Source: Plasmodium relictum (taxonomy: Eukaryota > Apicomplexa > Aconoidasida > Haemosporida > Plasmodiidae). Taken from it: a stretch of 64,000 bases of DNA. Made by a program: the position numbers and the translations under genes. Each line of letters begins with the position of its first letter. The first letter of the stretch is position 1. The notes beneath the pieces were generated by a model that did not search any database, was not told where the DNA came from, and was given only the letters and a program-made list of their open reading frames with translations. The stretch spans positions 1,302,001-1,366,000 of the forward strand of contig NC_041687.1 in assembly GCF_900005765.1 (NCBI RefSeq), written 5' to 3'. Positions 1 to 13,800 of this stretch are shown here, piece after piece.

Positions 1-3000
1 AGAATCCTTAAAACTTAAATATTTATTTACTTCTTTTTTGTTATCATTTTCTTTTTCCTCTACTTTTTTTTTCCTACTTTTTTCATTTTCTAAGTAAAGA
101 GAATACTTTTCATTATTTAATTTTTGTTTTTTTTCCATATTTTTAACATTTAAAGAAGTTTTATCACTTATATTAATTTTTTTTTCTAAATCTTTTTTAT
201 TATTCATATTATGAATAGTTTCGTTTTTTTCAATATTATTATGATACTTATTATTACTGGTTGAATTATATTCATTATATACAACGCTGCTTCTTTTTTT
301 TTTATAATTATTTATATTTTCTTTTTGAATTTTGTCTTTCATTCCAGTAAAAATATTATTATACTTATCTTTATTAATATCACTATTATAACTAAAATTA
401 TCTCCTTTTTCATTTAAACTATCATTATCAAAATCCTCAATACATTTATTCATATGATTATTTTCCATTTTATATTTTAATGTATTTTTTCCTATTTTAT
501 TCTTTTTATCTTTTTTTTTGAAGAGGGATCTTTTTTTACTTTTCTCTTTATAATTTTTAATATTAAATGAAAATGTGCTATATGTAACACTATTTATTCC
601 ATTGTGACTCGATAAGATTTCATTAAAATTACTATTGCTATCATTTACTATTTTTACATTATTAATATCATTTAAATGAATATTGTTTTCTTTCTCTTCT
701 TTTTCATTAACCGATGAGTGATCTTCCTCATCGTACTCTCTTTTTATATTCAAATTTGAATTATCAATTTGATCATTATCTAATAGTTTATCATTATCCA
801 AATTCAATTTGTGTATATAATTACTTATATGTTTTTTTACTTTTTTACTTGAATCACTATTATCATCATTTTTTTCCTTTTTTTTCTTAGAAAACGTAAT
901 ATTTTTTTTATATTGTTGTATTAAAAATTCATCAGTTAATGCATCATCTAATATTTTATCTTTTGATTTCTTTTCTTTATCAGATGATATTTTATATGAT
1001 ATATCTTCATAAATGTTTGGAAAATTATTTTCATAATCATTTTTATATTCAACTAATGAATTATCACTGTTACAATTATTCTCTTTTTCATAATGTGATT
1101 TAGACAAATCGTCAGAGTATTCTAAACTTAAATTTATGTTTTTTTTATTTTTTAAGCATTTTATGCTATTAAAATTTTCATTGCTATTTTTACATATATC
1201 TTCATTTATTAAATTGTGATTTAAATTAGTTAATAAATCATTATAATTATCTAATTTATATTTAGAAAATTTCATATTCAACTTCTTGAAGTTTAAAAAA
1301 TTAAAAGAATTATCATTGTTACTATAATGAAAATGATGCATATGTTTTAATAAAAACAGTAGATATGACAATAATTTTTCATTTTTAAATTGTGCATTCT
1401 GCAACTGAAATAACAGATTATTTATTTTACTGTTGAGATTATTATTAACTTGACTAGAATTTTCTAATTTTAGTTTATATTCAACAAAACTCGTATTTAA
1501 TTTAGAAATTTTTTGAGATAAATAACTATTCTGTTTTTTATTTTCCTCAGCAATCTTTTCTGCTTCATCTATTTTCTTATTTTCTTTTCGTAACTTTTCT
1601 ATTTTACTATTTTTTTTTTTTATAATTTTTTCAATTGTTTTAATTATTTCTTTTTTCCCATTAATAATTTCTTTTAATTTATTATTAGCTTGGACATAAT
1701 TTTCATTATCCAATTCTAAAAGCATCACAGTTTTATCTAATTCTTCAATTTTTTTTTCATTTTCTTTATTCTTATTTTCATAAAACATTTTTTCTTTATT
1801 ACAAATATTGTATAATTCTTTGTACAGATTTATATTATTTTCTATAATTACTTCTGTTTCATAATCAAATTCATTATTTTTTAAAACAATATTCATAATT
1901 ACATAAGAATGGTTGTTTGAAACTTCTCCCTCTATTTTATGAAATTCATTTTTTTCTTTTTCGTTCATTTTATCACTTTTAATTGAAGTATTATTTATGT
2001 TTCCAAAATTTTGAAAACTATTAATATTATTTAGATTATTAGAATTTCCAAAATTGTTAGTTTTATTTATTCTATAATAATTATCGGAATTATTATTTAT
2101 ATCTAAAGCATTAGACATATATTTAATGGATTTATAATTTTCCATTTGCGTGTTGTTATATGAATTTTCAATATTATTACAATAATTTCTATTAATAAAA
2201 CTATTATTTTTATTAAATAAATTTCCACTATTATCTCCTCGTTCTTTAAAATGCAATTTTTCGTGAACTGCTGTTAATAAAAAGGCTGTTGGTGTAAAGA
2301 ATTTAGTTTTTTTCAAAATGGTTTTATTTAAATTTATCAAGCATGTGTAATAGTAAGTATTATTTTCACTATCAATTATATCAATAGATAAAAATAATTG
2401 ATTATTATAAATAATGGAAAATTCGAATAATTCTGATATATCTATGGTAAATTTCTCGACTTTTTTTTTTTTACTTCTTTTTTTTATATTTACTTTATTA
2501 TCTAATGATTTTAATGTTAAATAAATATATACACTTTTTATATCTAATAATACATTAATAATTTCTGATATATGAACTATTATAATCAATGAGTTATTTG
2601 AAGAATTCTCTATATTAAAGTCATATGTTTTATCTTTAGAATTGTGTTTCAAATAGTTATTTTTATTTGAATTTAATGCATTATCATATGTATATGTGTA
2701 ATTATTCTCAATAGTACTTGAATCTTCTTTTTCAAAATTCTTTTTCTTTTTCTTTTTTTTTTTTTTTTCATTTGAATGTGTATCATCAACTAATTCACTA
2801 CTTAAGCTATTTGTATTATAAAAGCTTTCAACCTCCTTGTTAAAAGAATATTTTGAATCCAGTGTAAAGAAATGTTTATCATTAATATCTTTCTTTATAT
2901 TTTTATCTTCATTAATGTCATAGCTTTTTTCTCTTTTTTTATTTTTTATTTTTTCATATTTTTTTTTTTTACTTTTCTTCCCTTTTATATCTTCGACTGT

Positions 3001-3854
3001 ATTACCTAAACTTTTATATTTTTTTTTTTTTTTATCTTCACTTTCTTCATGTACGCTTTTGTATTTTTTATCTTTCTTTCTATCATTTCTCTTTTTTCTA
3101 TCACTATGTTTTCTTTTTATATTTTCTTTTGTTTCATCAGAATATGTTGTATGATAAGAACTACGCGGTATTTTCAATGTTCCATCTTTCTGGTTTTTTT
3201 CATAAGTTTCGAAAAGCTTAATTGATTTATCAACTACTGTAGATGCCTATTAAATGATTTAATTGATATAAAATAAAATAAATAAATAAATTAAAAATAA
3301 AGAAAGAATTTATCCATTATAAAAGTAAGTTTGATCATACATTTGTATCATCTTCTACTTCATATAAATATTTAATAGACATAAAAGTTAAAAAAATAAA
3401 TAAAATAAATAGCATAAAAAAAAAAAAAAGAATATACTTCTACTAATTCTTCAAAAAGTTTTGCATTTCCCTTTTCCAATGCTTCTACTGTTAATTTTTC
3501 TATTGAAAACAAATCTCTAAAAAAATTGGGGAAAAAAGGATATTTTTATATGATTTAACAATAACACGTTATTTAATGAATTTCAATGATACTTTACAGC
3601 TTTCTTACTTTTTACATTTTTCATATATATCTCGTATTACAGCAATATCTATAAGAATAAAAAAATATAAATTTAAATATATTTATTTACATAAATTTCT
3701 ATTTCTTTAAGTAAAAATATAACAAATAAAAAAAATAATATAAACCATTCAAAAATATTCTATTCTAATAACCTGTTGAATTAAATTGTATACAAGCTTC
3801 TAATTGTTTTGCTAGTTCTTTATAATTTAAAATATTTTGCTTTACGTTATTCAT
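1..3854 (-). CDS. Coiled-coil protein with GAT-like N-terminus (3' end outside window)
   Basis: Exons read as 3854-3773, 3648-3609, 3516-3438 and 3246 to beyond position 1; all introns are GT-AG and all junctions keep frame. The ATG at 3854 opens a helical segment of about 95 residues. Its elements IRDIYEKCKKDLFSIEKL and FEELVEASTVVDKSIKLF resemble the three-helix GAT domain of GGA/TOM1 sorting proteins, but no VHS domain precedes it. A Lys-rich stretch follows, then a beta-rich segment at about residues 275-370 that could be a divergent C2-like fold, then a strong coiled coil at about 520-700, then a charged low-complexity tail that leaves the window still open. GAT domains bind ubiquitin and Arf-type partners in endosomal sorting; a role like that here is inference. 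The rest is not recognised. Confidence is high for the gene and the first three introns, low for function. Confidence 0.75.
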
Positions 3855-4234
3855 TATTTTTAAGAAACTCAAATTTCTACGATTGTTTTTAAATACTTTT
3901 ATAGCAGAAGTGTTTGTTTAACATTTTTTTAAATATCTTTGAAAAAAAAAAAAAAAGATGATTCCACTATATAAATATAAACAAGAATTTTTATTTCATT
4001 TATGAAATATCACATAGCAAAAAAAGAAAATATAACAATATTATTTTTTAGATAGCAGTATAAATGTGCGTATATAAAACAGAAAAATAGAAAAAAAGTA
4101 TATATTTTGGTTGTGAAACTTTTTTTAATGATACTTTTTTTTTTCTTTTTTTTTTCTTTTTTTTTTAAACCATTTTAGAAACTTTAAAAATTTTTTTTTT
4201 TTTATATTTCTCAAAAATAAACGCCCATAAATGA

Positions 4235-4265
<31 letters not shown>

Positions 4266-4958
4266 TTCTATTTCTATATAAGTTTTTTATAATGTTTTTT
4301 TAATGAAAATAATAAAATATGAATGTTCCTATTAAACATTGAGAACGGAGTTTGCGAAAAATTAAAAATTTTTAATTTTTATTTGATCCTTTATTCATTT
4401 ATATTTTATTATTATGCACTATTATGCATTTTCTTTCATTTAAAAAAAAAAAATAAAAAAATAAAGTAGAATATATATAAAAGTAATGTGAACATTTTTC
4501 TATATATCTATGTTGTAGAAAATAACTTATAATAAAAAAAAAAAAAAAAAAGTTTAATATTGTAAATATATATATAAAATCAAATTCTAAAAATAAAAAG
4601 AAAATATATATATAAAACAAAAATTTTAAAATAAATGTAAAAATGAAAACATAATAATTATATTTAAAAAGAAAAAGTAAATATGGAAAAAAGCGGAAAC
4701 TAATAAAAAACAGAAGAAAAAAAAAATAGAAAGTAAATATGAAATTAAATATATATGCATACAAATATATATATATATATGTGTGAAATATAATAAATGG
4801 TAAAAATTATATATATATATATATAAATTAGAAAAGTACACATAAATAAAACATAGAAATAAAAAAAAAGGGACCAATCTCTTTAAATTTTTATATTTAA
4901 ATTTAAAACAACATATATGTATATATATATATAGGGCTCATTAATGTCAATAAGTTTA
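3855..4958. other. Intergenic: upstream of GAT-like gene, downstream of TAF5 gene
   Basis: About 1.1 kb between the start codon of the GAT-like gene and the stop codon of the TAF5-like gene, both on the minus strand, so it should hold the 3' region of the latter and the promoter of the former. It contains poly-A/T runs and a short (TA)n near 4238-4263. Open frames here translate to Phe/Tyr/Ile-only strings typical of non-coding A+T-rich DNA. No RNA gene is visible. Confidence 0.7.
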
Positions 4959-5877
4959 TCATACTAAAGTGTTAATTCCTAAAGAAAAAAAAAAAATATA
5001 TATTTTTTCTCCAAATATTATATATGTGTGTAAAAAGATAAATATTTACCAAACAAAAGAAGAACATTTTCAGGTGTAAATTTTGCAGATATTAAATTTG
5101 AATAATTAACACCATATGATTTTGATAATTTAACATATGGGTTATTTTTATTTTTTGATTTTTCTAATTTTATTTTCTTTTTTTCTGTGGAATTTCTTAT
5201 TTCTTGTGATACTAAAAAAAAAATTACAAAATAAAATAAAAAATATATATATATATATATATATTTATTTTAAAAGGAAATATAGTTTTTTCTTTTTTTA
5301 TTATCATTTTGTCGTATAAAAAAATTTTTTTTTTTATACCTTTAGAACAATTGTAAAAATCAATGAAATTATTACAAGACATTGAAACTAAAAGATTATT
5401 ATCATAACTAAAATCTATATTTAAAATTTTATCATCATAGCAATTATTATTCTCCTGAATATGTGATTTTTCTTTTTCTTTTAAAATATTATTATCTAAA
5501 TAATTCTCAAATGATTTAATCTTATGAGAATATGCATCCTTATATTCTATTGTTTTAACAGTTTCTTTTAGCTCTATATCAATAAATTTATCCATAGCTA
5601 AATCAATTAAATTTATGTTATTTGTATAACCCCCTTTAAACAAAAGAAACATAAAATATAAATGAGAAATAAATAAAAAATAAGAAATTATAATAGAAAA
5701 TATAAAAGATAAAAAAAATAAAATAAAATAAAATGTGTACCTGCATAAGATAGTAATCTTCCATTTTTTGAAAAGGTTAATGAAGTTACTCCTTGGTTAC
5801 TAGGATAGTTGTTCTTGAATCTTTTAATAAAAGAATTTACTCTAACATCATATAAATGCACATAATTATCTAAAAAA

Positions 5878-5949
<72 letters not shown>

Positions 5950-6778
5950 GTATTAAATGTATATATATATATATTTACCGTAATATCCGCATCCAATAAG
6001 TGTATTATTGTAATGATATTTGCAAATATTTGCAGAACAATTATATTTATATGTAATAAAGGGATAGGTTTTATTAGTTGAATATATCCTTAAGTTTCCA
6101 TCATCTTCACCAGAACAAAAGAAAAATCCTAAAAAAGCAGTATCAATTGACCAAATTGGTGTGTTACCTCCTACATATTTAACATAATTCTTATTATTTA
6201 TTGTGCTATATAAGTATATATCCCCATTTATATTTCCAGATAAAAGAATTTTATTTGTTTCACCAAAACATAAGCTAGATACATTATAAATATTTCCATA
6301 TAATTTAGATATTCCATTTTCGTGCTCTTTTAAATCTGTATATATATTCTTGCTTTCTTTATAATCTTCATATTTTCTAATATCATCATCTATTCTATTG
6401 CATTCAAAATCTTTCTTGTCATTTAATTTATTCATTTGTGATTGCTTAATATTCCATAACTTAATTATATTATTTGAATGAGCTGTTGCTACAAATGATC
6501 CATCGAAACTAGAAATTTCTGCACATGTCAGGTCATTGCAATTATTCAAGCAATAATAAAGTATACTTGGAATTCTATTTTTTGTTACTTTTAATCTATT
6601 ACTAGTTTGTGTTTTTAATATATGCTTATAATAAAAATATGCATCACTACTTTCATTAGGCAAGTAACAGCTTTCTTCTTTTTCTTTCACTAATTTGTTA
6701 TTTGCATCCTATAATATCATCAAAAATAAAATTTTCAAATATATGTGCATGTAAATAAAAATATAATTTTACAATATA

Positions 6779-6823
<45 letters not shown>

Positions 6824-9800
6824 ATATAGTATAGAATATTCCTATGTTTTATCTTTTACTTCTACAACTTCATCTTGAAGAGAATATATTGAAGGCAAAG
6901 CCCATTGAACTGGAATATTTAAATTTAAATTTTGAAAAAAATTTGTAGATACAAATGAATAGAAAAAATTAAAATTTTTATCTGAATCATCAATTTCTAT
7001 TATTTTAATTTTTGTAGTAATTAAATTATACAATAAAATACCTTCATAAACACTTAAATATTGATATAAAGATTTTTTTCCCAATCTGAAAGACAAAAAA
7101 AAAAAAAAAAAAATTATATATTTTTTATTTATTATAAGTTTTTCTTAATTTTTTTTTTTTTAAACTTAATTCTATTCACATATATATATATTACTTAGTC
7201 ATGTGAACAATATGTTTTGAATTTTTTTCTTTAAAACGAATTAATGATATTTCAAATATTTGACTTAAACTAACACAGTTTTTTAATAATTTTGTTACAG
7301 GTTCATATGAAGAAAATTTATTTAAGTATTTATTTTTAAAATCATCTAGATGATCATAATTATTAGTTAATAATAAAATATATATTTCCAAAAATAAGCA
7401 AAAAGCAATATTATACAACTGTAACTTAATTTGAATTAAATTATTATCACACCAACTTATAAAAATATCAAAATAATTTATTAAATCAGATATTTTAAAA
7501 TTCTCCTTTTCTGTATCTATTTGTTTTTCACTAGGTGTAGAATATATTGTTACATTTATACTTCTATTTATATTATTTATTTTATCTTTTAATATATCCA
7601 AAATAACCTTATCTATATTTAAACTATTTAACATACTTTCTAATGACATATTTTTTAAAGTGTCCAAGTCATATGTATTTCCTATAACATAAGGCATATT
7701 AACACTTTTTTGATCTTTTTCATCAATTACATTTCCAAATAATTTTGTTAAAGCTATTAATTTTTCTTGATTTTCTACTTTTTCAGGGGCATAATTAAAT
7801 GAAGAATTTTGCTGATTATCATTTTTTTTTAATTTTTTAGAAACCGAATCATCTTGATTATAGAATTCATTTGTGTCCATCGTATTTTTATTATCTAAAA
7901 AAATCTTTGTGGAATTATTTTGATCATAATTTTCTAATAAAATTTGTTTTTTATACACACTGTTTTCTTCCGTTATGCCCATGTTTACATTTAAGTTAGG
8001 TGTACTAATAATTTTATTATTATTAATATTATTGTTATTATTATTATTAATAGTATTATTATTATTATTAACATTATTGCTATTGATAATATTATTATTA
8101 TTCATATTAATGTTACTATTATTATTAACATTGTTAATATTGTTAGTGTTTATGGGATTCAGGATAGAACTATTAAAAGAATTTTGTTGTGAATTTTCTC
8201 TGTAATTAAATATCACATTATTATAATCAAAATTATGTTTGTTTCCTTCAAAATTTTCTTCTAATGCTTCTTTTGGTTCATTTTTAAGAATTTCAATCTT
8301 CCTTTCCTTATTTTTTTCTTCTTTTTTTTCTCTTTTTTTCTTTTTTTTTTTCTCTTCTACTTCTTGCTCGATCCTTTTTAAATTTTCTAAATCATTTTTC
8401 GACTTTGTATTAAAATTTTGATCGTAAGTATTTATAAAGTTTGTTGTTCTATTATAGCTGATTTTATTATTGTTACTATTTTTATTTAACATTGGGTTTC
8501 TATTAAAAAATTGAATGTCATTATTAATTATGTTATCAAATGGAATTGTGTTATTTTTTTTTATGTCTTCATACATCATATTTTTATTCATATACATAGT
8601 ACTGTTGTTATTAGTATTTTTTTTATTCATAAAATCATTATCCATATTATTTAATTTTCCTATTTTATTCTTTTGATGATCATACATTTTTAGCACTTTG
8701 TTATTATTTGTTCCTATTTTTTTTACAGAAATATATCTTTGCTTATTGTTTTCTGTTGTTAACTTTAAAATATCATTTTGATTCATATAATTATATGCAT
8801 CCTTCTGATTTAATTTATCGTTCATGGATAACTTATAAATATCACAATTATCCATATTGATTAAATTATTATTTTTTGTATTCATTATTTTTTTTTTTTC
8901 ATTTATCTTATGAATAGTCGATGATAAATTGGGATCTTCTGAAATAATCTGATTTGGATTCATTTCCATTAAATTGTTAAATCTTATATTTTTATTTTCA
9001 TTAGTATTTTTCATTTCTTTAAAATTTTCTAAATTTTTATAAGCTTTTACATCAAACATATTGCCGGATTTCATGAAAAAATGCTTAGCGTTATTAAAGT
9101 TTTTTTCTGTTAAATTATTATTATTGACGTTATTATTAATATTATTATTTACATTGTACGCCTGATAATTTATTTCTTCATTAAATATCATATTATCTGT
9201 TTTATTCATATTCATATTGTTGTAATCTATATTTTTCAATTTCATATTAGTTTTATTTTCTAACATATTTTCTATATTAAAGTTACTTGAGTCATTATTA
9301 TTAAAATTATACATTTGATTAATATTTTTAGAATTCATCATATTTAAGTTTAGAGATTTGTATAAAGAAGGATCTATATTTTTCATATTTCTTGGAAGCA
9401 TATTATTTTTATTGCTTTCTTGATTAAAATTATTCAATTGTTTGGGTGAAATATACAAATTTTCTTTTTCATTTTTATTTAATAAATATTTTTCTCTCTT
9501 ATAAATATTTTCTAGATATTCATTTTCTCTAAAATGCTGCATATTATTTTGATTATCCTTCATACTATTTAGTTTATTATTCATAGATACCATGTTATTC
9601 TCTATATTTTTCATCTCATTTAAATAAAATCTATTCATATTTGGAGCATCAGAAGTGATAAAATGGCTGCTATTCATATTATTTTTAATAATCATTTTAT
9701 TATTTAAATTCTTCATAATACTTTTTGGATCATCTGTATTGACTTTTTTGTCATTATTTAATTTATTATTCATGCCCATGTTTTTTATTATGTTATAATT

Positions 9801-10823
9801 CATATTACTATAATTATAATTTAAATTATTCATAAGATTCTCTCTTAAGTTGTTATTGTTATTCATCATTTTCTTAATGCTCAAATTATTTGCTATATCA
9901 CTATTCATATTCATGTTATTTTTCATATTCATATTACTAGGAATATTGTTATTCATGTTATTATTTACAACTTTCGAATTCATATTATTTGAAATATTAA
10001 TATTCATATTATTCATATTATTAGGCATATTACTCATATTACTAGACATATTACTCATATTATTAGACATATTATTCATATTACTAGACATATTATTCAT
10101 ATTATTAGGTATATTGCTCATACTACTTGGAATTTTATTCAAATTATTATGCATATTATTCATATTACTGGGTAATTTGTTCAAACTATTAGACATATTA
10201 TTCATATTATTATGTATATTACCCATATTATTATGTATGTTATTCATATTAGTGTGTATGTTACTCATATTAGTGTGCATTTTATTCATATTAGTGTGCA
10301 TACTATTCATATTAGTGGGTATGTTATTCATATTAGTGGGCATGTTATTCAAATTAGTGGGAATATTTTTCATATTAGTGGGTATGTTTTTCATATTAGT
10401 GGGTAAGTTATTCATAGTATTAGTTATATTATTCATGTTACCAGGCATATTATTCAAAGCATTTGGCATACTATTCAAATTACTTGGGACATTATTCATA
10501 TTATTAGATATATTATTCATATTACTAGGCATATTATTCATATTGCTTGGTATGTTATTCATGTTGTTAGATATATTATTCATATTATTAGTTATATTCA
10601 GATTATTATTTATATTATTATTTGTGTTACTATTAATATTAGTATGGTTATCATTATTATTATTACTAAAATTATTAAAATTAGCAAAATTCATGTAACT
10701 ATTAATATTATTATTATTGTCATTAATTTTATTTATGTTTTGATTATTATTATAATTATTCATGTATGTATTTTTATTATCAATAAACATTTTTTTATCC
10801 TTTTTTAAATCATTATTTTCCAT
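4959..10823 (-). CDS. TAF5: TAF5-like TFIID/SAGA WD40 subunit
   Basis: Seven exons join in frame: 10823-7195, 7085-6860, 6708-5979, 5869-5741, 5633-5340, 5211-5050 and 4978-4959, giving 1729 residues from an ATG. TAF5 is a core scaffold of TFIID and SAGA that pairs an N-terminal NTD2 fold with a C-terminal WD40 propeller. Residues 1111-1280 fit NTD2 (FISWCDNNLIQIKLQLYNIA; YLSVYEGILLYNLI). The propeller begins near 1330 with PSILYYCLNNCNDLTCAEIS and continues with TPIWSID, CSGEDDGNLRIY, YVHLYDVRV, VTSLTFSKNGRLL and NIDFSYDNNLLVS. The end, ENVLLLFGINTLV, is completed by an exon of 20 nt. The first 1100 residues are Asn-rich, with a Met-Asn repeat at about 73-262 and a Lys/Glu patch. The gene is much longer than the human protein (about 800) because of this. 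A (TA)n tract fills intron 3. Exon joins are directly readable; the TAF5 assignment rests on domain order and motifs. An alternative is another NTD2-WD40 protein such as TAF5L. Confidence 0.87.
5880..5946. repeat. (TA)n microsatellite in intron 3 of TAF5-like gene
   Basis: More than 30 uninterrupted TA dinucleotides between the donor at 5978 and the acceptor at 5870. It should be length-variable. It lies wholly inside the intron and does not touch either splice site. Confidence 0.95.
6785..6816. repeat. (TA)n microsatellite in intron 2 of TAF5-like gene
   Basis: About sixteen TA units in the intron between the exons at 6860-7085 and 5979-6708. It is intronic and probably neutral. Confidence 0.9.
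10040..10605 (-). repeat. Coding Asn/Met heptad repeat in TAF5-like gene
   Basis: About 190 residues of the TAF5-like protein are built from a unit near seven residues long (Asn-Met-Asn-Asn-Met/Ile-Pro/Ser-Ser/Asn, roughly 21 bp), repeated some 25 or more times with small variations. On the plus strand it reads as repeated attcatatta plus a variable codon pair. It also creates long open frames on the opposite strand (282 codons), which I regard as shadows. Such arrays usually vary in length between strains. Confidence 0.85.
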
Positions 10824-13800
10824 TTTTTCCTTATTTTATTTAATATGATATTATTTTATATTTTTAAATCTTATGTTTTCATTGTTATTACTTTTATAAA
10901 AGCAAGAGTAAAATTACTAAATTATAGCACACTTTATTTATTCTTTTTTAAGAGTTTATATTTTTTTCCCGATTTAAATTTTTCTTTTTTTTTAAAGGAT
11001 GATATATATATTATATACAAGAAAAAAAAAAAAATGAATTTTTTATTAAAATAAAATTCTCTTTAAAAGCTTACACATAATTATTGTATTTTATTTTTAT
11101 TAAAAAGTGAATTCAATAATTTTTTAATAATATGAAAGTTATTATTATTAATGATTTTTTTTAATAAATATCAATATTTACTATTAAAAATCTTTCTCTT
11201 TAAAAAATAAAATTGTTAAAGTGAATTTTTCTATTAAATATATTTTTATTTGAAAGTTTATTTATCTTATTTTGAATAAATTTTAATTCATTTGACATTT
11301 TTTTTTTTTTACATAGTATTTTTCACATTCATAGAAAATTTTAATATTGTTATAAAATTTTTTAATATTTTTTGTTCTTTTTTCTTTTTTTTCTGAAGCA
11401 CAAAATAAAAACATTTTACTTTCAAAAAAAAAAAAAAATCTACATAAAACTATTTTTAACTTTTTTTAAATTACAAATATATACAAATTTTTCTCAAAAA
11501 AAAAAAAAAAAAAAAAGGCATGCTTTTGTTTTTTTTTTTTTAAAATAAAAAAATTTGTTATTATACATAAAATCTTACAAAATTCAAGAAAAAAAATGTG
11601 AACATTAATAACAAAAAAATAGGGTCTTTATTTTATATATTAATCATTTAAATAATGCATTAATGGCAAAATATTATTTTTACCATTTATAAATATATTT
11701 TAAAAATGAATAAAATGAAGCATATTTCTTCATAATATAAAAAAAAAAGTAAATATAATTTTCTCAAAACAGCGTTATATGATTTAACCCTATAAGGGGA
11801 TGAACAAAAAATCAAATTAGCCATGATGTTTTAATTGAAAAAATGCTTAATTTTTTAGTTATCCATAAAAGTTGAATTTATGTGATAAATATAATAATAA
11901 AAATAAAAAATTTCACTTAAATATATTATAAATCTCTAAAAATCTACCTCTTCATATATAAAAAAGAAAAAGAAAAAGGAAAACTTGTAAATACATTACA
12001 TATTCCATTTTTAATAAACTAACTATAAGAAGAAATGTGTGATAGCAAAAAAATTTTAAATATATATTTCATAAAATAAATTTAAATAAAAAAAAAACTA
12101 TTCTTTTTATTCTTTCATATTTTAGTAAGGAAATTTTTATGGCATCAAAAAAAAAGGAAATTTATTGCCCCATTTTTATTAATCTTTTATAAAAAGCTTT
12201 CCTCGTTATGTAGTTAATACATAACTGCTAAACTTCATCTATTATCCTTAAAAGTTGCTTAACTATTAAATTTTTAATTTTCTTTCTATATACATATATA
12301 TGTATTTTGGACGGAATATGGGACGCATATTTATTTAGTAATTATATTAATTTATAAACATTTCCTTATTTTAGAAAATAATTAAGAATAATTATCAATT
12401 GAAAACGTAAAATATTTAAGTGCAATAAATAAAAAAAAAATTAAAATATAAGTAATTTTTATTTAAAAAATTAATTGAAAGCGATATAAATTCATATATA
12501 ATTTTCATATCAATTGAAGGAACTAATACATTAACGAGTTATCTACATTTTGTAATGAAAAATTTGCAAAATTGTATGTGTTTTCTTTCTTAGATTATAT
12601 AAAATATATTTTTAGTATCTCATTGATATCGTTTTTATTATCCATTTTTTTTTAAACTTCATTATAATATTTAAGACTTAATTGAAGTATTATATAATAA
12701 TTTTTAATTTAGGCATAATTTGCTATGAAATTTTAATAAAAATTTTTATTATGTATTAAATATAAAATAGATTTTATTTTTATAGATTTAAAATCTTCCT
12801 ATTTATTTATAATAATCAGTAAAAAAATAGGTGATTTTTTTTTTTTTTTTTAAATTGTATCAAAAAAGAATAAAAATTATGTACTTATTTTTTTTTAAAA
12901 TTTATATTCTATAAATATTTTTATTTTTTATAAAAGTTTATCTTAATAAGAAAAAAAAAAAATTAAATTGTACATTTTTTTTCTCATATATCTAAAATAT
13001 TAAAAGCATTAATGATAGCTGATATGTGTGCACTATCTTTATATTATGTAAATAACTTTTTAAACCTTGAAAATAATATATATAATTTTTTAAAACTAAT
13101 TTATCATATATTTTTAATAAATTACATTTCAAAGTTTTATTATTTTTTATTTTTTAAATTTTATAAAATTAATTTATACATTATTTTAATGAAGTTGTAA
13201 AGGAACTTAATTCTTATAAAAAAAAAAAGACAGTGTACAAAATGTTTTTTTATATAATAAAATTCATACATTTTTCTTGTCATATCTTTTATATATCTAT
13301 AAGAGATACTTCAATTCAATTGTGGACAAATATATTTTACTTTTTTTTTTTCTCTATTTGATGTATTAATATAACTAAAAATTCCTCTTCTCTCTTTTTT
13401 TAAAAGAAATTAGTTTATTTTTTTTCCTTTAAAGTGAAAAATAACTAAGAAAGAATATTAAAAAGAAGTTTTCAAAGAATAGAATATTTTTTTAACTTTT
13501 TTTAAATACTGTTCAAATATCTATTGAAATTTTTTTTATTATTCTAAAAATATATGTAACAACAGTTATGATGTGTATTCTATGTAAATGAGGCATATTT
13601 TTTGTAGATACATTTTTTTTTCTTCAATTTTGCATATACTTAAGTCTTTAATTTAAAATTTTAATATATGAAGGATGATAAATTCATGTAATATGCAAAA
13701 GCATTATTTCAAATTTTATAATTCTTATTTTTTTACAAATAAATATAAACCAAGTCTTTCAATTTAAAAAAAAAAAAATAAGTGCACAGAAATTCATTGT

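Noticed and set aside
4399-4877. Two Phe/Tyr-rich minus-strand frames of 83 and 121 codons
   Set aside because: Composition is that of A+T-rich non-coding DNA, they overlap each other, and they show no domain or gene-like start.
9850-10698. 282-codon Leu/Ile-rich plus-strand frame that looks like a membrane protein
   Set aside because: It is the exact complement of the Met-Asn repeat of the TAF5-like gene, so its hydrophobicity is a by-product of Asn and Met codons.
13012-13200. 62-codon ATG frame in the divergent intergenic region
   Set aside because: Apart from its first ten residues it is Phe/Tyr/Ile/Leu/Asn/Lys only. No splice partner, domain or conserved motif is visible.
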